Shown here piece after piece: positions 16,733-24,732 of a DNA stretch of 64,000 nucleotides. The number at the start of each line of letters is the position of its first letter. The stretch's first letter is position 1. Under the pieces are notes generated by a model. That model saw nothing but the letters and a program-made list of their open reading frames with translations, searched no databases and was not told where the DNA came from. This DNA is from Nonomuraea jabiensis (GTDB taxonomy: Bacteria; Actinomycetota; Actinomycetes; Streptosporangiales; Streptosporangiaceae): assembly GCF_014204795.1 (NCBI RefSeq), contig NZ_JACHMB010000001.1:9374501-9438500 (forward strand), given 5' to 3'. Position numbers and translations under genes: made by a program.

Positions 16733-17402
16733 CGTGCGGGGCGACCCCGTCGAGCACCCAGTCGAGACCTTCGTCGAAGTCGGGCTCGACGTCCTCGCTC
16801 GCGACGAACCTGGCCACCTCCGGGTAGCGGCCGGTGGCCAGCATCCGGGTGAGGTACGGGCCGACGGTGCTCCGCCACTCCTGCTCGTCCAGGCCGCTGG
16901 CGCGCTCTGTGCGCAGCTCGGTGATCTCGCGGCGGACCGCGCCCATCACGTACGCGTTCACGGTGCTGACGACCCGCAGCATCGTGGCGACCGGCACGTG
17001 TTTCAGCGCGGTCAGGGAGGTCTCCAGGTAGGCCAGCGCGTTGGGCCCCAGCTGGGGCCGCCCGCCCAGCAGGTCGGCGAACCACTCGTGACGCAGCGCC
17101 GCCTGCCTGAGGCGCCGGGCGAGGTCCCGCAGCGCCGCCCGCCAGTCGCCGCCGGCCGGCTCTGACGGGACGATCTCGCCGTACACCTCGTCCACCATGA
17201 GGTCCAGCAGCTCTTCCTTGGTGGCCAGGTAGCCGTACAGGCGCATGGGGCCCGCGTCGAGCGCGGCGGCGACCTTGCGCAGCGACACCGCGTCGAGTCC
17301 CTCGCGGTCGGCGAGGTCGATGGCCGCGCGCACGATCTGCTCCCTGCTCAGCGGGCTCGGCGTGGGCCTGCTCGGCGGCTCGGGCCGCTCCCAGACGAGC
17401 AT
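16716..17402 (-). CDS. TetR-family repressor (TetR_C class) of the adjacent monooxygenase
   Basis: 228 aa with an N-terminal helix-turn-helix (SREQIVRAAIDLADREGLDAVSLRKVAAALDAGPMRLYGYL) and the TetR_C ligand domain that binds tetracycline-like or other polycyclic ligands. It has an exceptionally strong ribosome site, AAGGAGGTGAT, 6 nt before the ATG. It is divergent from a TetX-like FAD monooxygenase, with a 32-bp near-perfect palindrome between them at 17444-17475; the usual arrangement is repression of both genes until the ligand binds. Confidence 0.92.
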   Translation of the reverse strand: MLVWERPEPPSRPTPSPLSREQIVRAAIDLADREGLDAVSLRKVAAALDAGPMRLYGYLATKEELLDLMVDEVYGEIVPSEPAGGDWRAALRDLARRLRQAALRHEWFADLLGGRPQLGPNALAYLETSLTALKHVPVATMLRVVSTVNAYVMGAVRREITELRTERASGLDEQEWRSTVGPYLTRMLATGRYPEVARFVASEDVEPDFDEGLDWVLDGVAPHVTGAP

Positions 17403-17443
17403 GGGATCACCTCCTTGAGGAACGAGATTACACCGTCTATGGT

Positions 17444-17475
17444 CGATACAGTGTATTGCTCAATACGCTGTATCG
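17444..17475. promoter_or_regulatory. TetR operator between TetR and FAD monooxygenase
   Basis: Two 15-base arms, CGATACAGTGTATTG and CAATACGCTGTATCG, face each other around CT; 14 of 15 positions are complementary. It lies between the divergent starts, where it would cover both promoters. Confidence 0.82.
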
Positions 17476-17488
17476 AAGGGATCCTCCC

Positions 17489-18565
17489 ATGACCTCTCCC
17501 CGCATAGCCGTCGTCGGAGCCGGACTCGGCGGCCTCACCCTCGCCCGCGTCCTGCAGGTCCACGGCCTGCCCGTCACCGTCTTCGAACGCGAGCCGTCAC
17601 CCGATTCCCGCTCCCAAGGCGGCACCCTCGACATGCACGTGGGTTCCGGGCAGACCGCGCTGGCCAAGGCGGGGCTGCTCGACGAGTTCCGCGCGCTGGC
17701 CCGGCCGGAAGGGCAGGAGATGCGGATCTTCGACGAGGACGGGACCCTGCTTTTTCACGAGCAGCCCGCCGACGGTGACGAGAGCATGCCGGAGATCGAC
17801 CGGGGGCAGCTGCGCGGCCTGCTCATCGGCTCGCTCGCCGACGGCACCGTCCGCTGGGGCCACGGCGTGGAGAGGGCCGCCGGGCGGAGCGTGCTCTTCC
17901 GCGACGGCTCCAGCGAGGAGTTCGACCTGGTCGTCGGCGCGGACGGCGCCTGGTCCCGGGTGCGTCCCAGCCTGTCGCAGGTGACGCCCGCGTACACCGG
18001 CGTCAGCCTCGTCGAGAGCGGCTTCGAGGAGGCGCGCCACCCCGAGCTGGCGCGCCTGGTCGGCGACGGCAGCATGTCGGCCTACGGACCCAACAAGGCC
18101 GTGGTCGCCCAGCGCAACAGCAACGGCCGCATCCGCGTCCACGCCGCCTACCGCGGTCCACAGGACCGGCCCGTCGCCGAGGTGCTGTCGATGTTCGACG
18201 GCTGGGCGGAGAGCATACGCGCGCTCCTGCTGGAGGCCGACGAGCCGTTCGAGGCCCGGCCGCTGTTCGCGCTGCCCGTCGGCCACTCCTGGCCGCACAC
18301 CCCGGGCCGCACGCTGCTGGGCGACGCCGCCCACCTGATGCCGCCGCTGGGCGCGGGCGCCAACCTCGCCATGCTCGACGGCGCCGAGCTGGCCGAGGCC
18401 CTGGCCGCCGAGCCCGACGTGGACGCGGCGGTCCGCGCATACGAGAGCGCCATGTTCCCCCGCGCGGCGCGCCTGGGCCGCTTCACCACCGACGGCCTCG
18501 ACGTCCTCTTCTCCCCGGAAGGCGTCAAGGGCGCCCTGCGTCTCTTCGGCGAGCTCACCGGCTGA
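17489..18565 (+). CDS. FAD-dependent monooxygenase, TetX-like
   Basis: 358-aa class A flavin monooxygenase: N-terminal GAGLGGLTLARVLQ (FAD), DLVVGADGAWSRVR in the middle, and LLGDAAHLMPPLGAGANLAMLDGAELAE near the C-terminus. This is the layout of TetX and related antibiotic- or polyketide-hydroxylating enzymes. ATG 17489 is preceded by GAAGGG; the longer frame starts inside the operator and is unlikely. Control by the divergent TetR suggests an inducible detoxifying role, substrate unknown. Confidence 0.88.
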   Translation: MTSPRIAVVGAGLGGLTLARVLQVHGLPVTVFEREPSPDSRSQGGTLDMHVGSGQTALAKAGLLDEFRALARPEGQEMRIFDEDGTLLFHEQPADGDESMPEIDRGQLRGLLIGSLADGTVRWGHGVERAAGRSVLFRDGSSEEFDLVVGADGAWSRVRPSLSQVTPAYTGVSLVESGFEEARHPELARLVGDGSMSAYGPNKAVVAQRNSNGRIRVHAAYRGPQDRPVAEVLSMFDGWAESIRALLLEADEPFEARPLFALPVGHSWPHTPGRTLLGDAAHLMPPLGAGANLAMLDGAELAEALAAEPDVDAAVRAYESAMFPRAARLGRFTTDGLDVLFSPEGVKGALRLFGELTG

Positions 18566-19439
18566 CCGCGAAGGCCTGCCGGCCGCGGGCCAGGAGCTCC
18601 CGCACGGCCGGGCCGTGGCCGGTGCGCCAGACCAGCGCCAGCAGGGCGGGCGCGGTGACGTCGGCGATGGTGCGGGCGACGAGCCGGTCGCGGTGGCGGG
18701 CGGCCATGGAGTCGCTGAGGACGCCGACGGCGACGCCCCGGGCGGCGAGGTCGGCGATGGCGTCGGCGGCGCTGGCCTGCAGGGCGATCACGGGCCTGCG
18801 GCCCTGCGCGGCGCAGGCCCGCTCGAACACCGCGCGCAGCCCCGTGCCGGGCGGCATGCACACGATCGGGTACGCCTCCAGGTCGCGCAGGCCGACCTCG
18901 GGCAGTTCGGCCAGGGGGTGGCCGGGCGGGACGGTCACGACGAGGCGCTCGCTGACGATCGTGAACGCCTCCAGCCCGTCGAGGGCCTCGGTGGCCGTGC
19001 CCACCAGGGCCAGGTCGATCGTGCCGGCGCGGACCCCGTCGATGAGCCGGTCCGAGTTGTCCTCCAGCAGGGACAGCTCCACGCCGGGATGCGCGCGGTG
19101 GAAGGCGGCGAGCGCGTCGAACAGCGGCGTGACCGTGCAGCCGATCACCATCCCGACCGTGAGCCGCCCCCGGATCAGGTCGGTCACCTCGCCCACCGCC
19201 TCGCTGACCGCCCCCGCCGCCGCGAGCGCGGCCCGGGCGTGCTCCAGGGCCGCCCGGCCCGCGACGGTCAGCGTGGCCGTGCGGCCCGAGCGGTCGAACA
19301 GCTCGGCCCCGAGCTCCCGCTCCAGCTGGCGGATCTGGGCGCTGACGCCGGACTGGCTGATGTGCACCCGCTCGGCGGCGCGGGTGAAGTTCTGCTCCTC
19401 GGCGACCGCGACGAAATACTCCAGCTGCCTCAGTTCCAT
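18555..19439 (-). CDS. LysR-family transcriptional regulator
   Basis: 294 aa. Winged helix at residues 1-60 (MELRQLEYFVAVAEEQNFTRAA, ISQSGVSAQIRQLERELG), then a two-lobe periplasmic-binding-type effector domain with VVTVPPGHPLA and AYPIVCMPPGTGLR. Divergent from the small SnoaL-like gene, which it probably controls through the inverted repeat at 19467-19488. Its 3' end overlaps the convergent monooxygenase by 11 bp. Confidence 0.92.
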   Translation of the reverse strand: MELRQLEYFVAVAEEQNFTRAAERVHISQSGVSAQIRQLERELGAELFDRSGRTATLTVAGRAALEHARAALAAAGAVSEAVGEVTDLIRGRLTVGMVIGCTVTPLFDALAAFHRAHPGVELSLLEDNSDRLIDGVRAGTIDLALVGTATEALDGLEAFTIVSERLVVTVPPGHPLAELPEVGLRDLEAYPIVCMPPGTGLRAVFERACAAQGRRPVIALQASAADAIADLAARGVAVGVLSDSMAARHRDRLVARTIADVTAPALLALVWRTGHGPAVRELLARGRQAFAVSR

Positions 19440-19466
19440 AACTGGAGATTCTAGCTTCCATAAAAA

Positions 19467-19488
19467 CCATCTGTTGGACTTCTGATGG
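19467..19488. promoter_or_regulatory. Probable LysR-binding inverted repeat
   Basis: CCATC at 19467-19471 and GATGG at 19484-19488 form an interrupted palindrome with 12 bases between the arms, in the short gap between the divergent LysR and SnoaL-like genes. This fits the dyad type recognised by LysR proteins. Confidence 0.45.
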
Positions 19489-19510
19489 CGGGCCCGGCAG
19501 GCTGGGAGCC

Positions 19511-19879
19511 ATGACGGAATACGAGAAGGCCATGCGGCCGGAGGACATCACCCGCCTGTTCGTCGAGCGGTCCAACGCCGGTGACGCGGCCGGGGTGGCG
19601 GCGCTGTACGAGGAGGACGCGGTGCTGGCCTACCCGCCCGGCAGCCAGACGGTGGGCCGGGAGGCGATCCGCGAGCTGTGGGAGAAGGTGCTGGCCGGGC
19701 GGCCGCACTTCGAGCCCGAGCAGCCGCTGCCGACGCTGGTCCACGGCGACATCGCGCTCACCTCCACCCCGCCGAGGGACGGGGCCGGGGCTCGGGCCCA
19801 GGTCGTACGGCGCCAGCCGGACGGGAGCTGGCTACGCGTGATCGACCAGCCCGAGTTCGTCCCGCCTGCGGTTCAGTAG
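19511..19879 (+). CDS. SnoaL-like/NTF2-fold protein (YybH-type)
   Basis: 122-aa single-domain protein with the NTF2 cone pattern: ITRLFVERSNAGDAAGVAALYEEDAVLAYPPG, VGREAIRELWEKVLAG, then beta strands ending VVRRQPDGSWLRVIDQPEF. Related proteins act as cyclases, isomerases or ketosteroid-like enzymes, or have no known activity. Divergence from a LysR regulator suggests inducible expression. Function cannot be assigned. Confidence 0.82.
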   Translation: MTEYEKAMRPEDITRLFVERSNAGDAAGVAALYEEDAVLAYPPGSQTVGREAIRELWEKVLAGRPHFEPEQPLPTLVHGDIALTSTPPRDGAGARAQVVRRQPDGSWLRVIDQPEFVPPAVQ

Positions 19880-20095
19880 ACGGCGCAGCCGACACGGACC
19901 GCGACCTTGGGCGACCAGCGGCCCGAGGTGACGTCCTGGGCCTGGGCGCAGGCATTGGCGGGCTTGCCCGGGCCCGAGCAGTCGAACTTGCCGGTCTGCA
20001 CGCCCCAGCTGCCACCGGCGTACGCGCCGCGCCTCGGTCCGGCTCTTCTGGTTGACGCAGACGTCGTCACCGGCGAAGGCTTCCCGCCACACCAT
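19873..20095 (-). pseudogene. Relics of secreted-protein sequence
   Basis: One minus-strand frame gives VWREAFAGDDVCV, a motif common in secreted actinobacterial proteins, and another frame continues GGSWGVQTGKFDCSGPG and ends SGRWSPKVAVRVGCAVY, which recalls the tail of a CAP/SCP domain. The pieces are in different frames with no start codon, so this is a decayed remnant rather than a gene. Confidence 0.4.
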
Positions 20096-20099
20096 GGTC

Positions 20100-20319
20100 G
20101 GGTGGGCCCGTGTCGAGGGCGGCGACGTCGGCGGCGAAGCGCTCGAAGCCGGTCGGCCAGGTCAGCTGGAGCAGCCGCAGGGGGGTGGTCCTCGCGGTTG
20201 GCGAAGGCGTGGGGCCGCCCGCGGGGCAGCAGGACGAAGGCGCCCGGGCCGGGCGGGCACTCCTGCTCGATGAGAGTCAGGGCCCCGCCGGTCTCCCGTC
20301 CGCTCACCTTGATGCCGCC
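20100..20319 (-). pseudogene. Cupin relic
   Basis: The frame of the VOC fragment continues with IKVSGRETGGALTLIEQ, a cupin N-terminal strand, then jumps directly to PGAFVLLPRGRPHAFANRED, the second cupin motif. The metal-binding HxH motif between them is deleted. A shifted frame then reads RLLQLTWPTGFERFAADVA, the usual cupin C-terminus. At least one deletion and one frameshift have destroyed the gene. Confidence 0.7.
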
Positions 20320-20649
20320 GATCAGCCACCCCACGCTGCCTTCGGCGATCTCGGAGTGTGCCACGCCCAGCGCCTCAAGGCGGTCGGACCAGGCGCGTAA
20401 CGCATGAAGGGTCGGCACGCCGAGCGCGACCGGGTCGAACCCGCTCAGGGCGGCGGCCCGCCCGGGCTCCTCGCGAAGCGCGAGCATGAGGCTCTGGCCG
20501 GCGTCGCGCAAGGCCGCGCCGCGCAGCGCGCCGTCCTCGACGAATTCGATCGCCACCTCGAGGCCGAGCACACGCCTGTGCCACTCCAGGCTCTTGTGGA
20601 TGTCGGAGACAGGGAGCCTGACGTGGTGGAACCCACCCAGCGCAGTCAT
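20320..20649 (-). pseudogene. VOC (glyoxalase-like) protein, C-terminally truncated and fused to cupin remnants
   Basis: MTALGGFHHVRLPVSDIHKSLEWHRRVLGLEV is a good vicinal-oxygen-chelate N-terminus and the frame follows the family up to about residue 110 (EGSVGWLI). The final strand with its metal-binding Glu is missing and the frame enters cupin sequence instead. The start codon and most of one domain are intact, so a fusion protein could still be translated, but it would lack a full VOC active site. Confidence 0.7.
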
Positions 20650-20704
20650 GAACCACTCCCAATGGGCGCTCCGCGCAGACCAAAGGCCGTATTGTGCGGG
20701 CCGG

Positions 20705-20915
20705 GGATATGCCGGGACGACCTTCCAGCAGGTCGCCGAACTTTCACTACGGCAGCAAGAGCCGGCTGCTCAAACACGTGGTCGACGCCGCGTCCGCCGG
20801 AGACGCCGAGCCCGTGCCGCTTCTGGGCCGGTCCTGGTTCGCGGCCCTGCAGGAGGAGCGAGACCCGGCGGCGGTCGTACGAGGGTGGACCCACGCGAGC
20901 GGCGTCATCCTCGAG
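20705..20915 (+). pseudogene. TetR-family regulator relic
   Basis: The plus strand encodes GYAGTTFQQVAE, the helix before the turn of a TetR protein, then with a frame change FHYGSKSRLLKHVVDAA, the conserved sequence just after the recognition helix, and about 40 more residues of TetR core. The recognition helix itself and both ends of the gene are missing. It lies exactly where a conservon GTPase gene would be expected. Confidence 0.75.
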
Positions 20916-20921
20916 CCGGGT

Positions 20922-21317
20922 TCAGAGTCGTTGCAGCCCGCTGAGCACCCGTTCCAGGAGGTCGGCCTCCGGCCGCCCGCCGGGCAGGCGCGGGTGGTAC
21001 AGGTGCAGCAACCCGTCGGCCGCCATGTCGGCGATCAGCACGCGGGCCACCCCGAGCGGGATCTGCAGCACCGCCGCCACCTCGGCCACCGACCGGACCT
21101 GCCGGCACAGCTCGCTGATGGCGGCGTACTCGGGCGTGATCAGGGCGAAGGTGTGCGGCGGCGCGTCGGCGGAGCACACCAGGGCCTCCATCGCCAGCCT
21201 GATGCGCGGCGCCGTGCGCCCGCCGGTGACGGCGTAAGGCCGGACCGGCGAATCCGGGTCCTCCTCGTCGGGGTCGGGCGGCGGCCTCCAGCCGCTGCCC
21301 CAGGGCGGGTCGGTCAT
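20922..21317 (-). CDS. DUF742 family protein (conservon component CvnC)
   Basis: 131-aa protein with the DUF742 signature: VRPYAVTGGRTAPR, TPEYAAISELCRQVRSVAEVAAVLQIPLGVARVLIADMAADGLL. In conservon operons this winged-helix-like protein acts with a sensor kinase, a roadblock protein and a Ras-like GTPase at the membrane, a G-protein-coupled-type signalling array. It follows the roadblock gene by 6 nt. No GTPase gene follows, which is unusual. Confidence 0.93.
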   Translation of the reverse strand: MTDPPWGSGWRPPPDPDEEDPDSPVRPYAVTGGRTAPRIRLAMEALVCSADAPPHTFALITPEYAAISELCRQVRSVAEVAAVLQIPLGVARVLIADMAADGLLHLYHPRLPGGRPEADLLERVLSGLQRL

Positions 21318-21323
21318 CCGCGC

Positions 21324-21722
21324 TCACCAGGACTGCCGGGCGCGAAGGGCCGGGGTGAGCACCTGCCCGGCCCGGTCCGCCAGGAGCGTCATCTGGTACG
21401 CCACCACGCCCATGTCGCAGTCGGGGGCGGCCAGCACGGCCAGGCAGGAGCCGTCGCTGATGGCGACGTTCAGCATGAGCCCGCGCTGCATCTCTATGGC
21501 GGTCTGGACGACCGGCCCGCCCTCGAACAGCGTGGCCGCGCCCTGCGTCAGGCTGGCCAGCCCCGAGGCGACGGCGGCCAGCTGCTCGGCGCGCTCAGGC
21601 GGGAAACCGGCCGAGACGGCGAGCGGCAACCCGTCGGAGGAGACGACCGCCGCGTGGGCGACGCCGGGGACCGACCGGGCGAAGTCGGTGATCAGCCAGT
21701 CGAGATTGCTGTTGCGGGTCAT
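21324..21722 (-). CDS. Roadblock/LC7 domain protein (conservon component CvnB)
   Basis: 132-aa roadblock/LC7 protein: LDWLITDFARSVPGVAHAAVVSSDGLPLAVS then LASLTQGAATLFEGG and a central VQTAIEMQRGLMLNVAISDGSCLAVLA. Such proteins act as GTPase-activating or scaffold subunits for MglA/Ras-like GTPases. The start overlaps the kinase stop as ATGA, so it is translated from the same message as the sensor kinase. Confidence 0.93.
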   Translation of the reverse strand: MTRNSNLDWLITDFARSVPGVAHAAVVSSDGLPLAVSAGFPPERAEQLAAVASGLASLTQGAATLFEGGPVVQTAIEMQRGLMLNVAISDGSCLAVLAAPDCDMGVVAYQMTLLADRAGQVLTPALRARQSW

Positions 21723-24418
21723 GGGCCTTCCTCGCGGGTCGTGCTCCCTGCATCGAAGGGAGGGATGCTGCGCATGCAGATGTCGTCGCGGGCCGCTCGG
21801 AACCCCTGCTGGTAGCTGGCCATGCGGTCGCGGACCTGCTCGGGCGAGATCTGCGGGATGGGGGCGACGCCCTTGGGCACCGAGGGGGTGTCGGCGCTGC
21901 CGGGCACCAGATTGGCCTTGGGGACGCGTTTGGGCAGGCCGGAGGCGGTGGTGCCGTCGTTGGCCGGGCTGGCGGCGGCCTCGGCCGCGCTCCATCCGGC
22001 GTCGGCCTCGGGGGAGCTCCACGCGCCGTCGGAGGTGTCGTGGTTGAACCAGGCCGACTTCACCGCCGCGAAGATCGGCAGGTAGCCGTCGGGGTCGGGG
22101 ACGGGCGCCACGCCCAGCCCCGTGCCGAGCGGGTCCACGGAGATCGCCCTGGCGGGGACGGAGCCTCCCGGGACCGGGCCCGGGCCGCCGCGCAGGAGGT
22201 CGAAGCGCGCTCTGGCCCCGGGCGTGTCGAACACGCCCGGCCAGATGGAGGACGCCGACCAGCCCGTCGAGGGCTTGTCGGGCTCGGGATCGGTGGCGAA
22301 CGACGGCCAGTCGGCCGAACCCGCCCCCACAGCCGGCGAGTACGGCCGCGGGGGCGGGACCACGGGCGGGGGAGTGGCGGCCCAGGAGTCGGAGATGTCG
22401 AACGGCCGCCCGAAGGAGGCTGCCGGCGTCGGCTGGGCGGGCGGCTGCAGCAGCGCCTCCGGCAGGAAGACCGTCGCGGTCAGGCCCTTGGAGTCGTTGA
22501 GGTGCAGCTGCACCCGGATGCCGTGGCGGTGGGCCAGCCGGGCGACCACGAACAGCCCCATGCGCCGCGAGACCGACACGTCCACCGTGGGCACGTGGGC
22601 CAGGCGCTCGTTGGCCTGCGCGAGCTCGTCGGGGACCATGCCGATGCCGCTGTCGGAGATGGACAGCACGGCGCCGCCGCCCTCGATGGCGGCGGCGGTG
22701 ACCACGACGGACGTGGTCTGGGGCGAGAACGACAGCGCGTTCTCCACCAGCTCGGCCAGCAGGTGGATGATGTCGTTGACCGCCTGCCCCGAGACGGCGC
22801 TGCGGGTGGCGATCCGGGGCGTGACCCGCTCGTAGTTCTCCACCTCCGACAGGCAGGCGCGTACGACGTCGGCCACGCTGACCGGCTTGTTCCAGCGTCG
22901 GGGAGGCTCCTGACCGGCCAGGAGCAGCAGGTTCTCGTTGTTGCGCCGCATGCGCGTGGCCAGGTGGTCGAGGGTGAACAGGCTGGCCAGCCGCTGCTCG
23001 TCCTGCTCGCCCCGCTCCAGCCCGTCGATGAGCTTGATCTGCCGCTGCACCAGGGTCTGGCTGCGCCTGGACAGGCTGACGAACATGGCGTTGACGTTGG
23101 CGCGCAGCCTGGACTCCTCACCGGCCAGCCGGACGGCCTCGCGGTGGACCTCGTCGAAGGCCCGCGCGACCTCGCCGACCTCGTCCAGGGAGTCGACCCC
23201 GATGGGCGGGATGGCCACGGTGGTCCCGTCGCCGGCCTCGTGCAGCGAGCGCACGGTCCGGGGCAGGCGTACCCCGGCGATGTGCAGGGCCTCGGTGCGC
23301 AGCCGGCGCAGCGGCCTGACCAGCGACTGGGCCATGATGGCGGTGACCATCAGAACCGCGAGCAGCAGCAGGAGGCTGTAGGTGGCGGCCAGCAGCGCGT
23401 CGCGGCGCGCGGAGTCCTGCAGCGTGCGGCTCTGCACGTTGATCGACTCGCCGAGCCGCCGCTGGACGGTCCACATGCCGTCCACGGTGCCGCTGATCGC
23501 CTCGAACCAGCGCTCGGCGTCGTCCTTGCGGTCCGGGTCGAGATCGATCCGGCCGCCCCCGGTGACCTGGGCCAGCGCGCGCAGCCTGATCGCCTCGGCG
23601 CGGTCCACCAGCGTGCCGGTGACGGTGTCGTCGTAGGTCTGCAGCTCGTCCAGCGTGGCCACCGACCTGAACACGGCGATCTCGCTCTCCTGCTGGGCGC
23701 GTGCGGCCATGAAGCGTTCGAGCTCGCCGCTCTGGAAGCGGCCCGCCGAGGCCACCGCGGCGAGCAGGCCGCGCTGCTGCGAGGCGGCGTCGTGCGCCTT
23801 GGACAGGGCTGAGAGCGCGCGGACGCTGTTGCCCAGGGCCTCCTGGTCGCCGCCCTGGGCGATCTGGTCGTGGAACTGCTGGAAGGCGTTGATGATCTGG
23901 GAGTACTTGGTCAGCGCGGGCAGCGCGAGCAACTGGGTGGACTGCACGATGCCGCGGGTCGCGGGGATCTCCGGCAGCCGGCTGATCATCTGCTGGGTGA
24001 TGGTCCAGGCGCTCTCGCCGTGGTCGGGGGTGAGGACCTGGGCCTTCGCGCGTACGGCGGCGACCGCCTCGTCCACGGGGGCGAACTGCCGGCGCAGCGG
24101 CTCCGCGCGCCCGTCCGGACGGCCGGCGGCCACGAAGTAGACCGCGAGGTCGCGCTCGCGGGCGAGCTGGTGGGTCAGCTCGACGACCGCGTCGCCGAGC
24201 TCAGCCTTCTCCAGTACGCGCTGGTACTGCCCCGCCGCGGCCCACGAGGTGATCACCTGCTGGGCGCCGAGCACGACGCCCACCCCGGTGGGGATGAGGA
24301 TCAGGGCGACGAGACGCGCCCGCACCCGCCAGTCCCGCAGTCGCAGCCTGCGCTTCTGCCTCCTGCGGACGTGCGCTAATCGGGGGCGAGGGCCGCGCGC
24401 GGTCGGTTGCTTCGTCAC
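21719..24418 (-). CDS. Sensor histidine kinase with nitrate/sulfonate-sensing (NIT) domain (CvnA)
   Basis: About 899 aa. One membrane helix near the N-terminus (LVALILIPTGVGVVLGA), a long extracytoplasmic helical NIT-type domain, a second helix (SLLLLLAVLMVTAIMA), HAMP-like linker and HATPase with ELVENALSFSP and SISDSGIGM. The C-terminal 230 residues are Pro/Ala-rich and disordered, as usual for conservon kinases. GTG 24418 has GGGGAG upstream; the frame extends to 24505 without a better start. It heads the operon with roadblock and DUF742 genes and is divergent from a substrate-binding lipoprotein. Confidence 0.9.
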   Translation of the reverse strand: MTKQPTARGPRPRLAHVRRRQKRRLRLRDWRVRARLVALILIPTGVGVVLGAQQVITSWAAAGQYQRVLEKAELGDAVVELTHQLARERDLAVYFVAAGRPDGRAEPLRRQFAPVDEAVAAVRAKAQVLTPDHGESAWTITQQMISRLPEIPATRGIVQSTQLLALPALTKYSQIINAFQQFHDQIAQGGDQEALGNSVRALSALSKAHDAASQQRGLLAAVASAGRFQSGELERFMAARAQQESEIAVFRSVATLDELQTYDDTVTGTLVDRAEAIRLRALAQVTGGGRIDLDPDRKDDAERWFEAISGTVDGMWTVQRRLGESINVQSRTLQDSARRDALLAATYSLLLLLAVLMVTAIMAQSLVRPLRRLRTEALHIAGVRLPRTVRSLHEAGDGTTVAIPPIGVDSLDEVGEVARAFDEVHREAVRLAGEESRLRANVNAMFVSLSRRSQTLVQRQIKLIDGLERGEQDEQRLASLFTLDHLATRMRRNNENLLLLAGQEPPRRWNKPVSVADVVRACLSEVENYERVTPRIATRSAVSGQAVNDIIHLLAELVENALSFSPQTTSVVVTAAAIEGGGAVLSISDSGIGMVPDELAQANERLAHVPTVDVSVSRRMGLFVVARLAHRHGIRVQLHLNDSKGLTATVFLPEALLQPPAQPTPAASFGRPFDISDSWAATPPPVVPPPRPYSPAVGAGSADWPSFATDPEPDKPSTGWSASSIWPGVFDTPGARARFDLLRGGPGPVPGGSVPARAISVDPLGTGLGVAPVPDPDGYLPIFAAVKSAWFNHDTSDGAWSSPEADAGWSAAEAAASPANDGTTASGLPKRVPKANLVPGSADTPSVPKGVAPIPQISPEQVRDRMASYQQGFRAARDDICMRSIPPFDAGSTTREEGP

Positions 24419-24632
24419 TGGCTCCCCACTCTGTCGCCTGAACGCACGCCGGCATGCGAGGCGCGTGATGTGCGCCCTGAGACGAAGAGCAATTTGAGCA
24501 CACACCGACGAGGTAGGCCAACCTTACAAAGACCGTGACTTCCATTGGAATGGCCGACTGACCTGGAATCCCTCCTATCTGCCCAAGGTCGCCAGAAATA
24601 GGACACTTTTGGACAACCCGTAATGATCCACC

Positions 24633-24644
24633 GAGTCATGACTC
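24633..24644. promoter_or_regulatory. Palindrome upstream of the substrate-binding lipoprotein
   Basis: GAGTCATGACTC is a perfect 12-base palindrome in the long gap between the divergent kinase operon and lipoprotein gene, about 90 nt before the latter. A regulator-binding site is plausible, but nothing identifies the protein. Confidence 0.3.
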
Positions 24645-24732
24645 ATGACATTTCATGGCAATTGGCGCAGATCCTGCTGTACGATCACCGGCGGCCTTTC
24701 GGATGCGTGGACTCGCCAAGGAGAAACCCTCA

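Noticed and set aside
22040..23812. 590-aa plus-strand open frame
   Set aside because: Antisense to the sensor kinase, rich in Gly/Arg/Asp/His, no recognisable domain.
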